This document shows positions 27,105 to 35,925 of a DNA stretch of 64,000 nt, in pieces (position 1 is the stretch's first letter; each line of letters starts with the position of its first letter). This DNA is from Prevotellaceae bacterium (GTDB lineage Bacteria > Bacteroidota > Bacteroidia > Bacteroidales > Bacteroidaceae), in contig JABZLB010000006.1 of assembly GCA_015256945.1 (NCBI GenBank), forward strand, positions 1-64,000, written 5' to 3'. The notes below the pieces were generated by a model. It was not told where the DNA came from and did not search any database. It saw only the letters and a program-made list of their open reading frames with translations. The position numbers were made by a program, and so were the translations under genes.

Positions 27105-29363
27105 TCAGCTATTACTATGGAAAAGCTGTGTTGTAATATCAGTCATCAACCTTATTTCAACTTCTGATATACCATATTTTGCTAATAGAAGAATATCGTC
27201 CTGGAACTTATTCAACAGCACTTCGCCACAACGAATATCATCCTTATCATTCAAATTCTTATCTGCTTTGAACTTTACAAGATACTCATAAAATAGTTTT
27301 GAGGCCGCTTCAACATTTTTATCAAACCAGGTACAGTAGCCTGCATTCAGATAATCAACGGCAGAAACCGAGTCATCTACAATAATCTCATCATACAATT
27401 TAGAAGCCTGCGTGAGCTGACCTGTAAATAAAAGTGCCCATGCTAAAGCACGTTTAACATTAGCATCTGACGGAAACTTATAATTTAATTCGTATAAAAG
27501 CTTTACGCCGTCGCTCTCTTTATTCGTATTCATATACGAAATGGCTAAGTTTAACTTGAATTTACGATTATCAGGATGATTATAAAGAAGCTGTTCAAAC
27601 AATTGTACAGCCTCATCAAAGTCGCCCGAATAAAAAGTTGACATGGCATAACCTTTGAGTAAAAGTTCGTTAGAGCTGTCCTTTTCAAAGGCTCTCTGAT
27701 ACAGACCTGCTGCTTCGTTATAATTGCCTTGTTTCATGGCAATAAGAGCACGCAAACCTATATCCTGCACATTTAAATTGTCATAATAAAGCATTAAAAG
27801 CGACTTAGCCTCAGCATACATTTGCTTTTGATACAGAAAACGAACCAGCCTGACAGCCTGGTGATGAAGGAAAGGTATGTAAACTTTGCCAGCAAGAAGC
27901 ATATGCCCCTCTTTTGTTTCAAACGGATTATGAAAACATTGACGATAATCGTTAAGCTTAAAGAAACGGTACAAATCCTGTAAGTAAAGCCGACGATAAT
28001 AGGCAGGTGTAGTATCTGTGACGCCATCGTTACCAACAATACCCAATGTAGCTTCACCATTCTTAAGCATTTCGCGTACATTTGCTGGCAACTGATTGAA
28101 CACTGACGATAATCCAAGTACAAAACTATATTTATCCGAGTCGCAGAACGGTCCCTTCTCAAACATCTTTCTCATGTATGACGAATCCATAAATTCCGAA
28201 GAATTATTCTGCAATAGAGGATGATCTGAATAAAACGGCATAAACCAGTTGGCAAGCGTATTGAAGAAACTAAAACGTTTCATTTTTGAAAAACCGCCAA
28301 AATAAATATCTGCTCCCTGGCGTTGCATATCTACCATTTTCTGAATACCCCTCTCAAGCTCTTCCATTTTACGCTCATCGTTATCAGGATGCAAAATGTC
28401 TTCAAGCGCATCGTCGTCCTTTTCTTTTATACCGAACTTTGTTATTTCGTAGCTTTGACCATTCAGTAAGGTAGGCATTACCTCTTTCCTGATACGTTCT
28501 TCGTCACGTTCAGCATTCTGGCAATACACTATTTGCATCTGCAGTTCTAACAAATCGTCCCGTACCTCTTCACGATTAAGCAAATCATTAAGCTTCTGAT
28601 TTAAAGCCGGAATTGCTGACAGGCTCTCCTTATCTAAACAGAATGCCCAGCCGACAAGAGCGCGTTGACGCAGCTTTTCATTTTGAGTTTGCTCATAAAT
28701 ACACATTAAGGCCAAAATCTTTTCAGCATCCATAACAAACAAACTCGACATCATGATAGCAGAAACAAGCAATTGTGCATCAATGCTATCAATAGTTGGA
28801 GAAAGAATCAATGAAAGCATATCAGAGGCTAGCTCATGGCTCCACTGTGCCGACCCTACGATATGGAGGAATACGCTTGACAAAAATTCCTGATGAACAT
28901 TGGCCAGCTGCCTTAACTTTTCGCTTCGCTGATCGGCTGGTGCAAGAGAGAGCATTGCAACATCAGTCACATATCCTTCCATTTTACTGCGAATGTCGTT
29001 AATATCTATCTCCTTAACATCACTACCCAATAATGCAATCATGCTAGAACTATGATGTAACTGAACATTAAGTTCGATGTTCGCAAGCAACTTACAGGTT
29101 CGGGAAATCAGGCGAGAATAAAGCTCATCTCTACTCGGATCATTCATCCCTGTAAGCAGATATTGCATCATCAGCTTATAATCATCTTCAATAGCAGTAA
29201 ATGTTTCGGTAAAGGCTGGAAACGAAGAAATAAGATATGTTTTAATTCCAGTTATAATACTACCGAGAGACAGCCCTTTTTCTATCTGGTTTTTAAGAGA
29301 TTGAATATGACGAAGCAAATCCTGCCAACTCATGTTGCCATAAAGATATGTTGAATATTCCAT
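27105..29363 (-). CDS. Tetratricopeptide repeat protein of unknown function
   Basis: This 752-residue protein has no signal peptide or membrane segment. The first 450 residues are helical and of unknown family (SWQDLLRHIQSLKNQIEKG; SFFNTLANWFMPFYSDHPLL). From about 560 on it shows TPR units: MKQGNYNEAAGLYQRAFEKD, FYSGDFDEAVQLFEQLL, and LLFTGQLTQASKLYDEIIVD, each with the G/A/P spacing of the motif. Such proteins are assembly scaffolds; the partner is unknown. It starts 18 bp downstream of the substrate-binding lipoprotein gene and is probably cotranscribed. Confidence 0.75.
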   Translation of the reverse strand: MEYSTYLYGNMSWQDLLRHIQSLKNQIEKGLSLGSIITGIKTYLISSFPAFTETFTAIEDDYKLMMQYLLTGMNDPSRDELYSRLISRTCKLLANIELNVQLHHSSSMIALLGSDVKEIDINDIRSKMEGYVTDVAMLSLAPADQRSEKLRQLANVHQEFLSSVFLHIVGSAQWSHELASDMLSLILSPTIDSIDAQLLVSAIMMSSLFVMDAEKILALMCIYEQTQNEKLRQRALVGWAFCLDKESLSAIPALNQKLNDLLNREEVRDDLLELQMQIVYCQNAERDEERIRKEVMPTLLNGQSYEITKFGIKEKDDDALEDILHPDNDERKMEELERGIQKMVDMQRQGADIYFGGFSKMKRFSFFNTLANWFMPFYSDHPLLQNNSSEFMDSSYMRKMFEKGPFCDSDKYSFVLGLSSVFNQLPANVREMLKNGEATLGIVGNDGVTDTTPAYYRRLYLQDLYRFFKLNDYRQCFHNPFETKEGHMLLAGKVYIPFLHHQAVRLVRFLYQKQMYAEAKSLLMLYYDNLNVQDIGLRALIAMKQGNYNEAAGLYQRAFEKDSSNELLLKGYAMSTFYSGDFDEAVQLFEQLLYNHPDNRKFKLNLAISYMNTNKESDGVKLLYELNYKFPSDANVKRALAWALLFTGQLTQASKLYDEIIVDDSVSAVDYLNAGYCTWFDKNVEAASKLFYEYLVKFKADKNLNDKDDIRCGEVLLNKFQDDILLLAKYGISEVEIRLMTDITTQLFHSNS

Positions 29364-29381
29364 GAAAAAAGAAAGATATAT

Positions 29382-30302
29382 TTATTGTTTTTCCCAACGT
29401 TTTGCGATATTGACATCACGCTGTCTGGGAGAAACTGCATGCTGATAATGAAATGTTGGGAGAGCAGCTATTGTTTTTTTATCAGTGCCCATGTATTTGC
29501 CAATAACAGAAGAAAAGGCTCTTACGCCTTTATGATTTATAGAATCGCACATTCTATTATAAACACTCACAAATATATTAAGCTGTCTACGCCGGTCCTT
29601 CTCTTTTAAGGCTCTGACACGAAAAGCTATAACTCCGGGGAAAATATTTTTCTTCCGGCTGTCCATCAAAACCACATTATGGTTAATCATGGCAGTAGTA
29701 GCCTGAGGTTCGGGTAACAGCATAGCATCCATTTCGTTATTAAGAAGCATTTTTAAACGCGTATGCACGTTATTTATCTGTATGCGATAAACATCATTCT
29801 TGGGTTTGGCACTATCAATAGCAAGGTCAGACAGGTAATCAGTAGCCGAAAATCGTGTCATGGCTATCATCTTATCAGACAACTGTTTAATTTCACGAAC
29901 ACGTGATTTCTTATTGGCTATCAGCAACCAATAAGCGTTTGTTGCAGCAATGTATTTCAGCGGCGTACCATGACGCTGTAATCGTTCTGCCCGAAAAAGG
30001 TCGGTTACGAAGCCTTCAACATGGCCTCCTGCGATAAGAGTATCCTCATCCAGCTGAGCATTACAACGTCTTATATGGACATTTAAGCCTGCTTTTGCAA
30101 ATGCACTATCCTCAATAGCAAGAAATATGGGTAAACAATCCATCGTAGGTACCGTTGCAATTTTCAAAGCAGCAGAATCAGCTCGTGCTAACTCTGCTTG
30201 CTGTGCACGGGATATTTGTTCCTTTTCCTTATAACTTTGTCCGCACGAGAAGAAGGATATAAGGAAACTAAATGTCAAAATAAAAACACAAATCTTATTC
30301 AT
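29382..30302 (-). CDS. ABC-type substrate-binding lipoprotein (NMT1/SsuA-like)
   Basis: Read from MNKICVFIL it has 306 residues with a lipoprotein signal (FLISFFSC, the Cys being lipidated). A periplasmic-binding-protein fold follows: LKIATVPTMDCLPIFLAIEDSAFAKAGLNV, VEGFVTDLFRAERLQRHG, then KYIAATNAYWLLIANKKS, and LNNEMDAMLLPEPQA. This is the pattern of the NMT1/SsuA-type binding proteins for small organic ligands. No permease or ATPase gene is adjacent, so the transporter or another function (for example sensing) is unknown. The 30308 Met is an alternative start, but the -7 box ends 2 bp before it. Confidence 0.75.
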   Translation of the reverse strand: MNKICVFILTFSFLISFFSCGQSYKEKEQISRAQQAELARADSAALKIATVPTMDCLPIFLAIEDSAFAKAGLNVHIRRCNAQLDEDTLIAGGHVEGFVTDLFRAERLQRHGTPLKYIAATNAYWLLIANKKSRVREIKQLSDKMIAMTRFSATDYLSDLAIDSAKPKNDVYRIQINNVHTRLKMLLNNEMDAMLLPEPQATTAMINHNVVLMDSRKKNIFPGVIAFRVRALKEKDRRRQLNIFVSVYNRMCDSINHKGVRAFSSVIGKYMGTDKKTIAALPTFHYQHAVSPRQRDVNIAKRWEKQ

Positions 30303-30309
30303 TGCCATG

Positions 30310-30317
30310 CAAAGATA
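30310..30317 (-). promoter_or_regulatory. -7 box of the substrate-binding lipoprotein gene (TATCTTTG)
   Basis: The minus strand reads TATCTTTG, ending 8 bp before the ATG at 30302. The mRNA would be leaderless or nearly so. Confidence 0.55.
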
Positions 30318-30326
30318 ACAAGTTTT

Positions 30327-30357
30327 TTTGCAATAATCATATTTTTTATTACTTTTG
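30327..30357 (+). promoter_or_regulatory. Promoter of radA
   Basis: TTTG (30327-30330), 19 nt, TACTTTTG (30350-30357), with a leader of about 30 nt to the ATG at 30395. Confidence 0.8.
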
Positions 30358-30394
30358 CAAGGAACGATATATTACAAAACAATCTCGTAAAAAC

Positions 30395-31813
30395 ATGGCA
30401 AAAGACAAGACAATGTTTGTCTGCAGCAACTGCGGATACGAATCAACAAAATGGCTCGGTAAGTGTCCTTCATGTGGCGAATGGGATAGTTTTAAACAAA
30501 TAAAGGTTGCACTCGATTATAATAATAACAATACAAGGAGTGCCGTTCGTTCGTACCAGTCACCTATGACTGCGAGTGGGTTGTTAAATTCAAATAACCG
30601 ACCATTAAAATTACAAGAAATATCATCACAGGAAGGTGAAAGAATTATCACTCCGGATAATGAGCTAAACCGTGTATTGGGAGGAGGATTGGTACCAGGC
30701 AGTCTTATTTTACTTGGAGGAGAGCCTGGTATTGGCAAGTCGACCCTTACCCTACAAACATTTGTCAGCATGCACGACAAACGTATTTTATACGTATCAG
30801 GTGAAGAGAGTGCACACCAAATTAAAAGACGTGCTGAAAGACTTCTCACGGATAGTGAAAATAGAATGCCTGACAATGTTTATATTCTTTGTGAAACTTC
30901 TTTAGAAAACATATATGGATACGTTGAGGAGATAAGACCCGAATTGATGATTATTGACTCAATTCAAACTATATCAACCGAAACAGTAGATTCTTCTCCT
31001 GGTAGTATTCCACAGATAAGAGAATGTGCTGCCTCTCTGCTCCATTTTGCAAAAAATAGTAATGTTCCTGTTATTTTGATTGGACATATTAATAAGGAGG
31101 GAACATTGGCTGGTCCTAAAGTATTAGAACACATTGTTGATACCGTTATTCAATTCGAAGGTGACCAGCATTATATGTATAGAATATTAAGAAGTATCAA
31201 GAACCGTTTTGGCAGCACGTCAGAACTTGGTATCTATGAAATGCGAGGAAACGGATTGCGACAAGTGTCAAATCCGTCGGAATTACTGCTCACACAGGAC
31301 CATGAGGGACTGTCGGGTATAGCTATTTCGTCGGCCATTGAAGGCGTTCGACCATTCCTTGTTGAAACTCAGGCACTGGTTTCATCGGCTGCTTATGGCA
31401 CGCCGCAACGGTCGGCAACGGGCTTTGACCAGCGCAGACTGAATATGTTGTTGGCTGTACTGGAGAAACGAGTTGGCTTTAAACTGATGCAAAAAGACGT
31501 ATTCCTCAATATTGCAGGTGGTTTACGAGTGACTGATATGGCAATGGACCTGAGTGTTATTTCGGCTGTTCTCTCAAGTAATGTAGATACTCCCATCGAG
31601 AATGGATGGTGTATGTGTGGCGAAGTAGGACTAAGTGGAGAGGTCAGACCGGTGAGCAGAGTGGAACAACGCATCGCAGAAGCAGAGAAATTAGGCTTCG
31701 AACACATTATCATTCCAGCTTATCATTTAAGGGGAATAACACCAAACAAATATAAAATTGAACTGCATCCCGTGAAAAAAGTGGAAGAGGCTCTGCGTAT
31801 TCTCTTTGGTTAA
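30395..31813 (+). CDS. radA: DNA repair protein RadA
   Basis: This 472-residue RecA-like ATPase promotes branch migration in recombination. In order: the C4 zinc finger CSNCGYESTKWLGKCPSCGEW at the N terminus, Walker A (GGEPGIGKSTLTLQ), Walker B (LMIIDSIQTI), the RadA-specific KNRFG motif (KNRFGSTSELGIYEM), and a Lon-like C-terminal domain (NIAGGLRVTDMAMDLSVISAVLSS). The start at MAKDKTMFVC is chosen because the upstream frame holds the promoter. It is divergent from the substrate-binding gene. The gene for a small membrane-anchored protein follows 11 bp later. Confidence 0.95.
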   Translation: MAKDKTMFVCSNCGYESTKWLGKCPSCGEWDSFKQIKVALDYNNNNTRSAVRSYQSPMTASGLLNSNNRPLKLQEISSQEGERIITPDNELNRVLGGGLVPGSLILLGGEPGIGKSTLTLQTFVSMHDKRILYVSGEESAHQIKRRAERLLTDSENRMPDNVYILCETSLENIYGYVEEIRPELMIIDSIQTISTETVDSSPGSIPQIRECAASLLHFAKNSNVPVILIGHINKEGTLAGPKVLEHIVDTVIQFEGDQHYMYRILRSIKNRFGSTSELGIYEMRGNGLRQVSNPSELLLTQDHEGLSGIAISSAIEGVRPFLVETQALVSSAAYGTPQRSATGFDQRRLNMLLAVLEKRVGFKLMQKDVFLNIAGGLRVTDMAMDLSVISAVLSSNVDTPIENGWCMCGEVGLSGEVRPVSRVEQRIAEAEKLGFEHIIIPAYHLRGITPNKYKIELHPVKKVEEALRILFG

Positions 31814-31824
31814 GGCAATGTGTT

Positions 31825-32421
31825 ATGGCATGGACAACAGCTGTTGCAATAATCGTTCTTCTTATTTATATGCTCAAAAACAAGGAGCAACATCAAGCAA
31901 GGTTAATGACTGAGGAAGATATATTTAAATCATTTGACAGGAAATACTGGGAATACAGAGCAGACAACCCCATAAAACTCAAAGATAATGCAGAAGCATA
32001 CATACGTTATAACGGTGAAGTTTGTGCTATGAGGATTGCAGACTACGGCATGTGGGAATTTCAATATAAAGACAACTATAAACAGCTTAATCCACACAAA
32101 GAACACCCCTATCAAGCATACAAATGTATAAGATTCTGTATTTACGAAGGATTTGTTTATGTATTTCATGTATGGGGCGATATTGTGGTACTTAATCCAC
32201 GTTCAAATAAAACCAGAACACATTTAAAATTAGATGATACTGACAGGCGCAAACTGGTTATGTTCTATAAAGATTTCATAGCCTCATCGCCTATTGTGTG
32301 GGAGGAACGCATTCGAATTAAAGCATTTAAATTTGATGTTGAGCCAAAGGTATTTCTCTATAAAGACAACGCATACTTTGAAGACAATTTACAAGATGCG
32401 TGGCATCATCTGAAAAATTGA
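31825..32421 (+). CDS. Membrane-anchored hypothetical protein
   Basis: This 198-residue protein has one N-terminal hydrophobic segment (TTAVAIIVLLIYML) and a soluble remainder rich in Lys, Tyr and Trp (CIRFCIYEGFVYVFHVWGDIVVL; WEERIRIKAFKFDV). I do not recognise a family. The N-in topology leaves the larger part outside or inside unresolved. It begins 11 bp after radA in the same direction, so it is probably cotranscribed; its link with RadA is unknown. queC follows 67 bp later. Confidence 0.6.
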   Translation: MAWTTAVAIIVLLIYMLKNKEQHQARLMTEEDIFKSFDRKYWEYRADNPIKLKDNAEAYIRYNGEVCAMRIADYGMWEFQYKDNYKQLNPHKEHPYQAYKCIRFCIYEGFVYVFHVWGDIVVLNPRSNKTRTHLKLDDTDRRKLVMFYKDFIASSPIVWEERIRIKAFKFDVEPKVFLYKDNAYFEDNLQDAWHHLKN

Positions 32422-32488
32422 AACATAAAATAAATTGATTATTTGCCTATCTATTGATGGCAAGTGACATAGAAAGTGAAAGATTAAA

Positions 32489-33145
32489 ATGAAAGATTCT
32501 GTAATTGTAGTGAGTGGTGGCATGGATTCAATTACCATGCTCCATGAATTTAAGGACCGTATTGCCCTCGGTATATCTTTTAACTATGGCAGTAACCACA
32601 ATGCACGTGAAATTCCATTTGCAGAACTTCATTGCAAACGCCTGGGAATACCCCATATTACAATTGATTTAGGCTTTATGCCACAATATTTTAAATCAAG
32701 TTTATTAGAAGGAGCTGATGCTATTCCCGAGGGCAATTACGATGAAGACAATATGAAATCGACCGTTGTTCCGTTTAGAAATGGCATCATGTTAAGCATT
32801 GCCATAGGCATTGCAGAAAGCAATCATTTACCCTTTGTTATGATGGCTAACCACAGCGGCGACCATACTATTTATCCTGATTGCAGGCCAGAGTTTGTTG
32901 AATCAATGTCAAAAGCAGCTGAAACAGGAACATTCGTGGGGGTTAAACTCCTTGTTCCTTACACCAATCTTAGTAAAGCTGATATTACGAGACACGGGAA
33001 GACTCTTGGAATAGACTACGCTGAAACATGGAGTTGCTACAAAGGAGGAGAAAAACACTGTGGGAAATGTGGCACTTGCCGTGAGCGACAAGAGGCACTT
33101 AAAGAAGCAGGCATAGAGGATTCAACTGTATATGAGGAAGTGTAA
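32489..33145 (+). CDS. queC: 7-cyano-7-deazaguanine (preQ0) synthase
   Basis: This 218-residue cytoplasmic enzyme converts 7-carboxy-7-deazaguanine with ammonia and ATP to preQ0 in queuosine synthesis. The N terminus has the PP-loop SGGMDSIT, and the C terminus the zinc site C-x7-C-x2-C-x2-C (CYKGGEKHCGKCGTC). SFNYGSNHN and MANHSGDHTIYPDCRPEF match the family. Other queuosine genes are not adjacent, but tgt is at 58687. I looked for a preQ1 riboswitch in the 67-bp leader and saw none; only a small imperfect hairpin lies at 32443-32463. Confidence 0.93.
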   Translation: MKDSVIVVSGGMDSITMLHEFKDRIALGISFNYGSNHNAREIPFAELHCKRLGIPHITIDLGFMPQYFKSSLLEGADAIPEGNYDEDNMKSTVVPFRNGIMLSIAIGIAESNHLPFVMMANHSGDHTIYPDCRPEFVESMSKAAETGTFVGVKLLVPYTNLSKADITRHGKTLGIDYAETWSCYKGGEKHCGKCGTCRERQEALKEAGIEDSTVYEEV

Positions 33146-33289
33146 AAATATACTAATAGTATAAGCAAATAGGAAACGTCAACAGCTTTAATATTTATTT
33201 TTAGCATGTATGAATGACAAAGATGCCCGAGGAGTACACAAAAAAGAATAAAACTTAGCGTTGTATGCTTTCTCTATCACGCTTTTTCG

Positions 33290-33297
33290 TATCTTTG
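33290..33297 (+). promoter_or_regulatory. -7 box of pgk (TATCTTTG)
   Basis: TATCTTTG, 37 bp before the pgk ATG. No clear -33 at ideal spacing. Confidence 0.6.
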
Positions 33298-33334
33298 TAC
33301 AGGAAATTATATTTTTAAACTAAATACAAACGTA

Positions 33335-34588
33335 ATGACAATTGATCATTTTAACTTCGCTGGTAAGAAAGCGATTGTACGTGTAGACTTCAATGTCCCA
33401 TTGGATGAAAACGGTAATGTAACTGACGACACTCGTATTCGTGGTGCCCTCCCCACTCTGAAGAAGATTCTTGCAGACGGTGGTGCTGTTATCATGATGA
33501 GTCATATGGGTAAGCCTAAAGGAAAAGTAAACGAAAAATTGAGTCTAAAACAGATTGTCAATAAGGTTTCTGAGAAATTAGGCGTTGATGTTAAGTTTGC
33601 TCCTGACTGTGCAAATGCCGAGAAGGAAGCAGCAGCCTTAAAGATGGGTGAAGCTTTACTTCTTGAAAATTTACGTTTCTATCCTGAAGAGGAAGGCAAG
33701 CCAACAGGTGTGGAAAAAGGTACTCCAGAGTACGATGAAGCAAAGAAAGCTCTTAAGGAAAAACAAAAAGAGTTTGCCAAAAAGTTAGCATCTTATGCTG
33801 ATGTATATGTAAATGACGCTTTCGGTACTGCACATCGCAAGCATGCTTCAACCGCAGTAATAGCTGACTATTTCGACAAAGACAGCAAAATGCTCGGCTA
33901 TTTAATGGAGAAAGAAGTAACAGCCATTGACAATGTATTGAAGAATGCCAAACATCCGTTTACCGCAATCATCGGAGGTTCTAAAGTAAGTTCCAAGCTT
34001 GGCGTTATTAAAAACCTCCTCGATAAGGTTGACAATCTTATCATTGGTGGCGGTATGGGCTATACATTTATTAAGGCACAAGGCGGACATATTGGCAAAT
34101 CTCTCCACGAAGACGATTTAATGCCTGAAGCATTAAACGTAATTGCCGAGGCAAAAAAGAAAGGAGTTAATCTTAGTCTTTCTGTTGCCACTCTTTGTGG
34201 TAAGGATTTTTCAAATGATACAGAACGCAAAGTATTCCCTATTAACCAAATACCTGATGAATGGGAAGGCATGGATGCGTCTGAAGAATCTATTGAAATT
34301 TGGAAGAAAATCATCATGGACTCGAAGACTATCTTATGGAATGGTCCTGTCGGTGTGTTTGAATTAGAAAACTTCTCACATGGAACTGGCGAGATTGCCA
34401 AAGCCGTTGCTGAGGCCACACAAAAGAATGGTGCTTACTCTCTTGTTGGAGGTGGCGATTCTGTTGCAGCAATTAACAAGTTTGGACTGGCTGAAAAAGT
34501 AAGCTACGTATCAACAGGTGGCGGTGCAATGCTCGAAGCTATCGAAGGAAAAACTCTTCCAGGCGTAGCAGCTATTAAGGGAGAATAA
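33335..34588 (+). CDS. pgk: Phosphoglycerate kinase
   Basis: This 417-residue glycolytic enzyme transfers phosphate between 1,3-bisphosphoglycerate and ADP. Signatures: KKAIVRVDFNVPLDENG at the N terminus (substrate-binding), VIMMSHMGKPKG, YVNDAFGTAHRKHAS, GGSKVSSKLGV (nucleotide-binding start), ILWNGPVGVFE, and SLVGGGDSVAAIN. Full length for a bacterial Pgk. It is a single-gene unit with a promoter and terminator; pyk is encoded nearby on the opposite strand. Confidence 0.98.
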   Translation: MTIDHFNFAGKKAIVRVDFNVPLDENGNVTDDTRIRGALPTLKKILADGGAVIMMSHMGKPKGKVNEKLSLKQIVNKVSEKLGVDVKFAPDCANAEKEAAALKMGEALLLENLRFYPEEEGKPTGVEKGTPEYDEAKKALKEKQKEFAKKLASYADVYVNDAFGTAHRKHASTAVIADYFDKDSKMLGYLMEKEVTAIDNVLKNAKHPFTAIIGGSKVSSKLGVIKNLLDKVDNLIIGGGMGYTFIKAQGGHIGKSLHEDDLMPEALNVIAEAKKKGVNLSLSVATLCGKDFSNDTERKVFPINQIPDEWEGMDASEESIEIWKKIIMDSKTILWNGPVGVFELENFSHGTGEIAKAVAEATQKNGAYSLVGGGDSVAAINKFGLAEKVSYVSTGGGAMLEAIEGKTLPGVAAIKGE

Positions 34589-34618
34589 ATAAATTCTCTC
34601 CAAATATAAAGTATTTTT

Positions 34619-34663
34619 AAGGCGTTCGCAATGTAACAATAAATGTTACGTGTGAACGCCTTT
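34619..34663 (+). terminator. pgk terminator
   Basis: AAGGCGTTCGCA pairs with TGTGAACGCCTT (one mismatch), with an inner TGTAACA / TGTTACG pairing, followed by TTTGTTGTTTT. It is about 30 bp after the stop. Confidence 0.7.
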
Positions 34664-34683
34664 GTTGTTTTATCATCAATGTT

Positions 34684-35925
34684 ATGGAAATGAAGAAAGC
34701 TCTTTTATTCATACTTTTGTTTGCAAACCTAAATATCTGCGCACAGCGTAATGAGATTTTAGACCCAAACATCGCTTCTCTTCAAGTAATGGTAAATAAC
34801 AATTGGCTTAGCTTACCCGTCATGATTCTAAACAGTGACGATTTTATCAACATTGGTTTTGACGATTTAACTCATGAGTATCAACGCTATTGTTATAAAA
34901 TAGAACACTGTGAATCTGATTGGAAAGTATCAACTTCTCTGTTTGAGAGCGATTATATTGACGGATTTGCATCTAATAATTTAATAGATAATATCAAGGA
35001 ATCCGTCAATACTAACTATCAATATACTCATTATAACATTACTATTCCCAGCAACAAATGCCGCCCAAAACTAAGCGGCAACTACAAAGTAACAATATAT
35101 GATGAAAACAATGAGAAGAGAGTAATCTGCAAAGCATATTTCATGATTGTCGATCCTTCAATGTCTGTACATCTTAATGTAACAACAAACACGGACATCG
35201 ATATAAACGAAAAACATCAGCAAGTAGAGATGTCTGTTGGATATGGCAACAATATTGTAACCAATCCTACAACACAAATTAAGACTGTTGTTATGCAAAA
35301 TTGCAGGTGGGACAATGCAATTATAAATGCACAACCTCAATATATTAAACCTAATGGTTTAGAATGGACCCACTGCCGAGCTTACATTTTCAATGCCGGA
35401 AATGAATATCACAAGTTTGAAACTCTGGATGTTACCCACACAACCATGGGCCTCGAAAGCATAAACTGGGATGGGAATAATTATCATGCCTGGGTATGGA
35501 CTGATGAACCTAAACGCAGTTATGTTTTTGACAAAGACGCAAATGGAGCTTTTCTTATAAGAAATTCAGATAATATTGAGAATGATATTGCTTCTGATTA
35601 TATGATAACTCATTTCAGACTTAAGACAGAAAAATCAATATACCCCATTTATATCAACGGTTTCTTTACCAATGATAACTTCATTCCACAATATGAAATG
35701 AAATGGAATGAAGCAAACCAGCAATATGAATGTGACCTCTTACTAAAACAAGGCTATTACAATTACCAGTATTTAATGATGAAGAAAGACGGACAACTCA
35801 TTCCTGTCCCATCAGAAGGAAACTTCTTCCAAACTGAAAATACGTATCAGGCATTGGTCTATTTCAGAGGAAGCAGCGACCGAACCGACCGACTCGTGGG
35901 CTATACTTTCGGTAAATGGAATTGA
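34684..35925 (+). CDS. Secreted DUF5103 family protein
   Basis: This 413-residue protein has a signal peptide (MKKALLFILLFANLNICAQ, the second Met being the better start). The mature part is beta-sandwich-like, with YQRYCYKIEHCESDWKVS, LSGNYKVTIYDENN and a C-terminal GYYNYQYLMMKKDG, matching DUF5103 proteins of Bacteroidetes. These are probable envelope proteins; function unknown. The 3' end overlaps the convergent pyk gene by 25 bp. Confidence 0.8.
   Translation: MEMKKALLFILLFANLNICAQRNEILDPNIASLQVMVNNNWLSLPVMILNSDDFINIGFDDLTHEYQRYCYKIEHCESDWKVSTSLFESDYIDGFASNNLIDNIKESVNTNYQYTHYNITIPSNKCRPKLSGNYKVTIYDENNEKRVICKAYFMIVDPSMSVHLNVTTNTDIDINEKHQQVEMSVGYGNNIVTNPTTQIKTVVMQNCRWDNAIINAQPQYIKPNGLEWTHCRAYIFNAGNEYHKFETLDVTHTTMGLESINWDGNNYHAWVWTDEPKRSYVFDKDANGAFLIRNSDNIENDIASDYMITHFRLKTEKSIYPIYINGFFTNDNFIPQYEMKWNEANQQYECDLLLKQGYYNYQYLMMKKDGQLIPVPSEGNFFQTENTYQALVYFRGSSDRTDRLVGYTFGKWN

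Noticed and set aside
32422..32488. preQ1 riboswitch upstream of queC
   Set aside because: No preQ1-I or preQ1-III pseudoknot core was seen; only an imperfect hairpin with 5-8 pairs.
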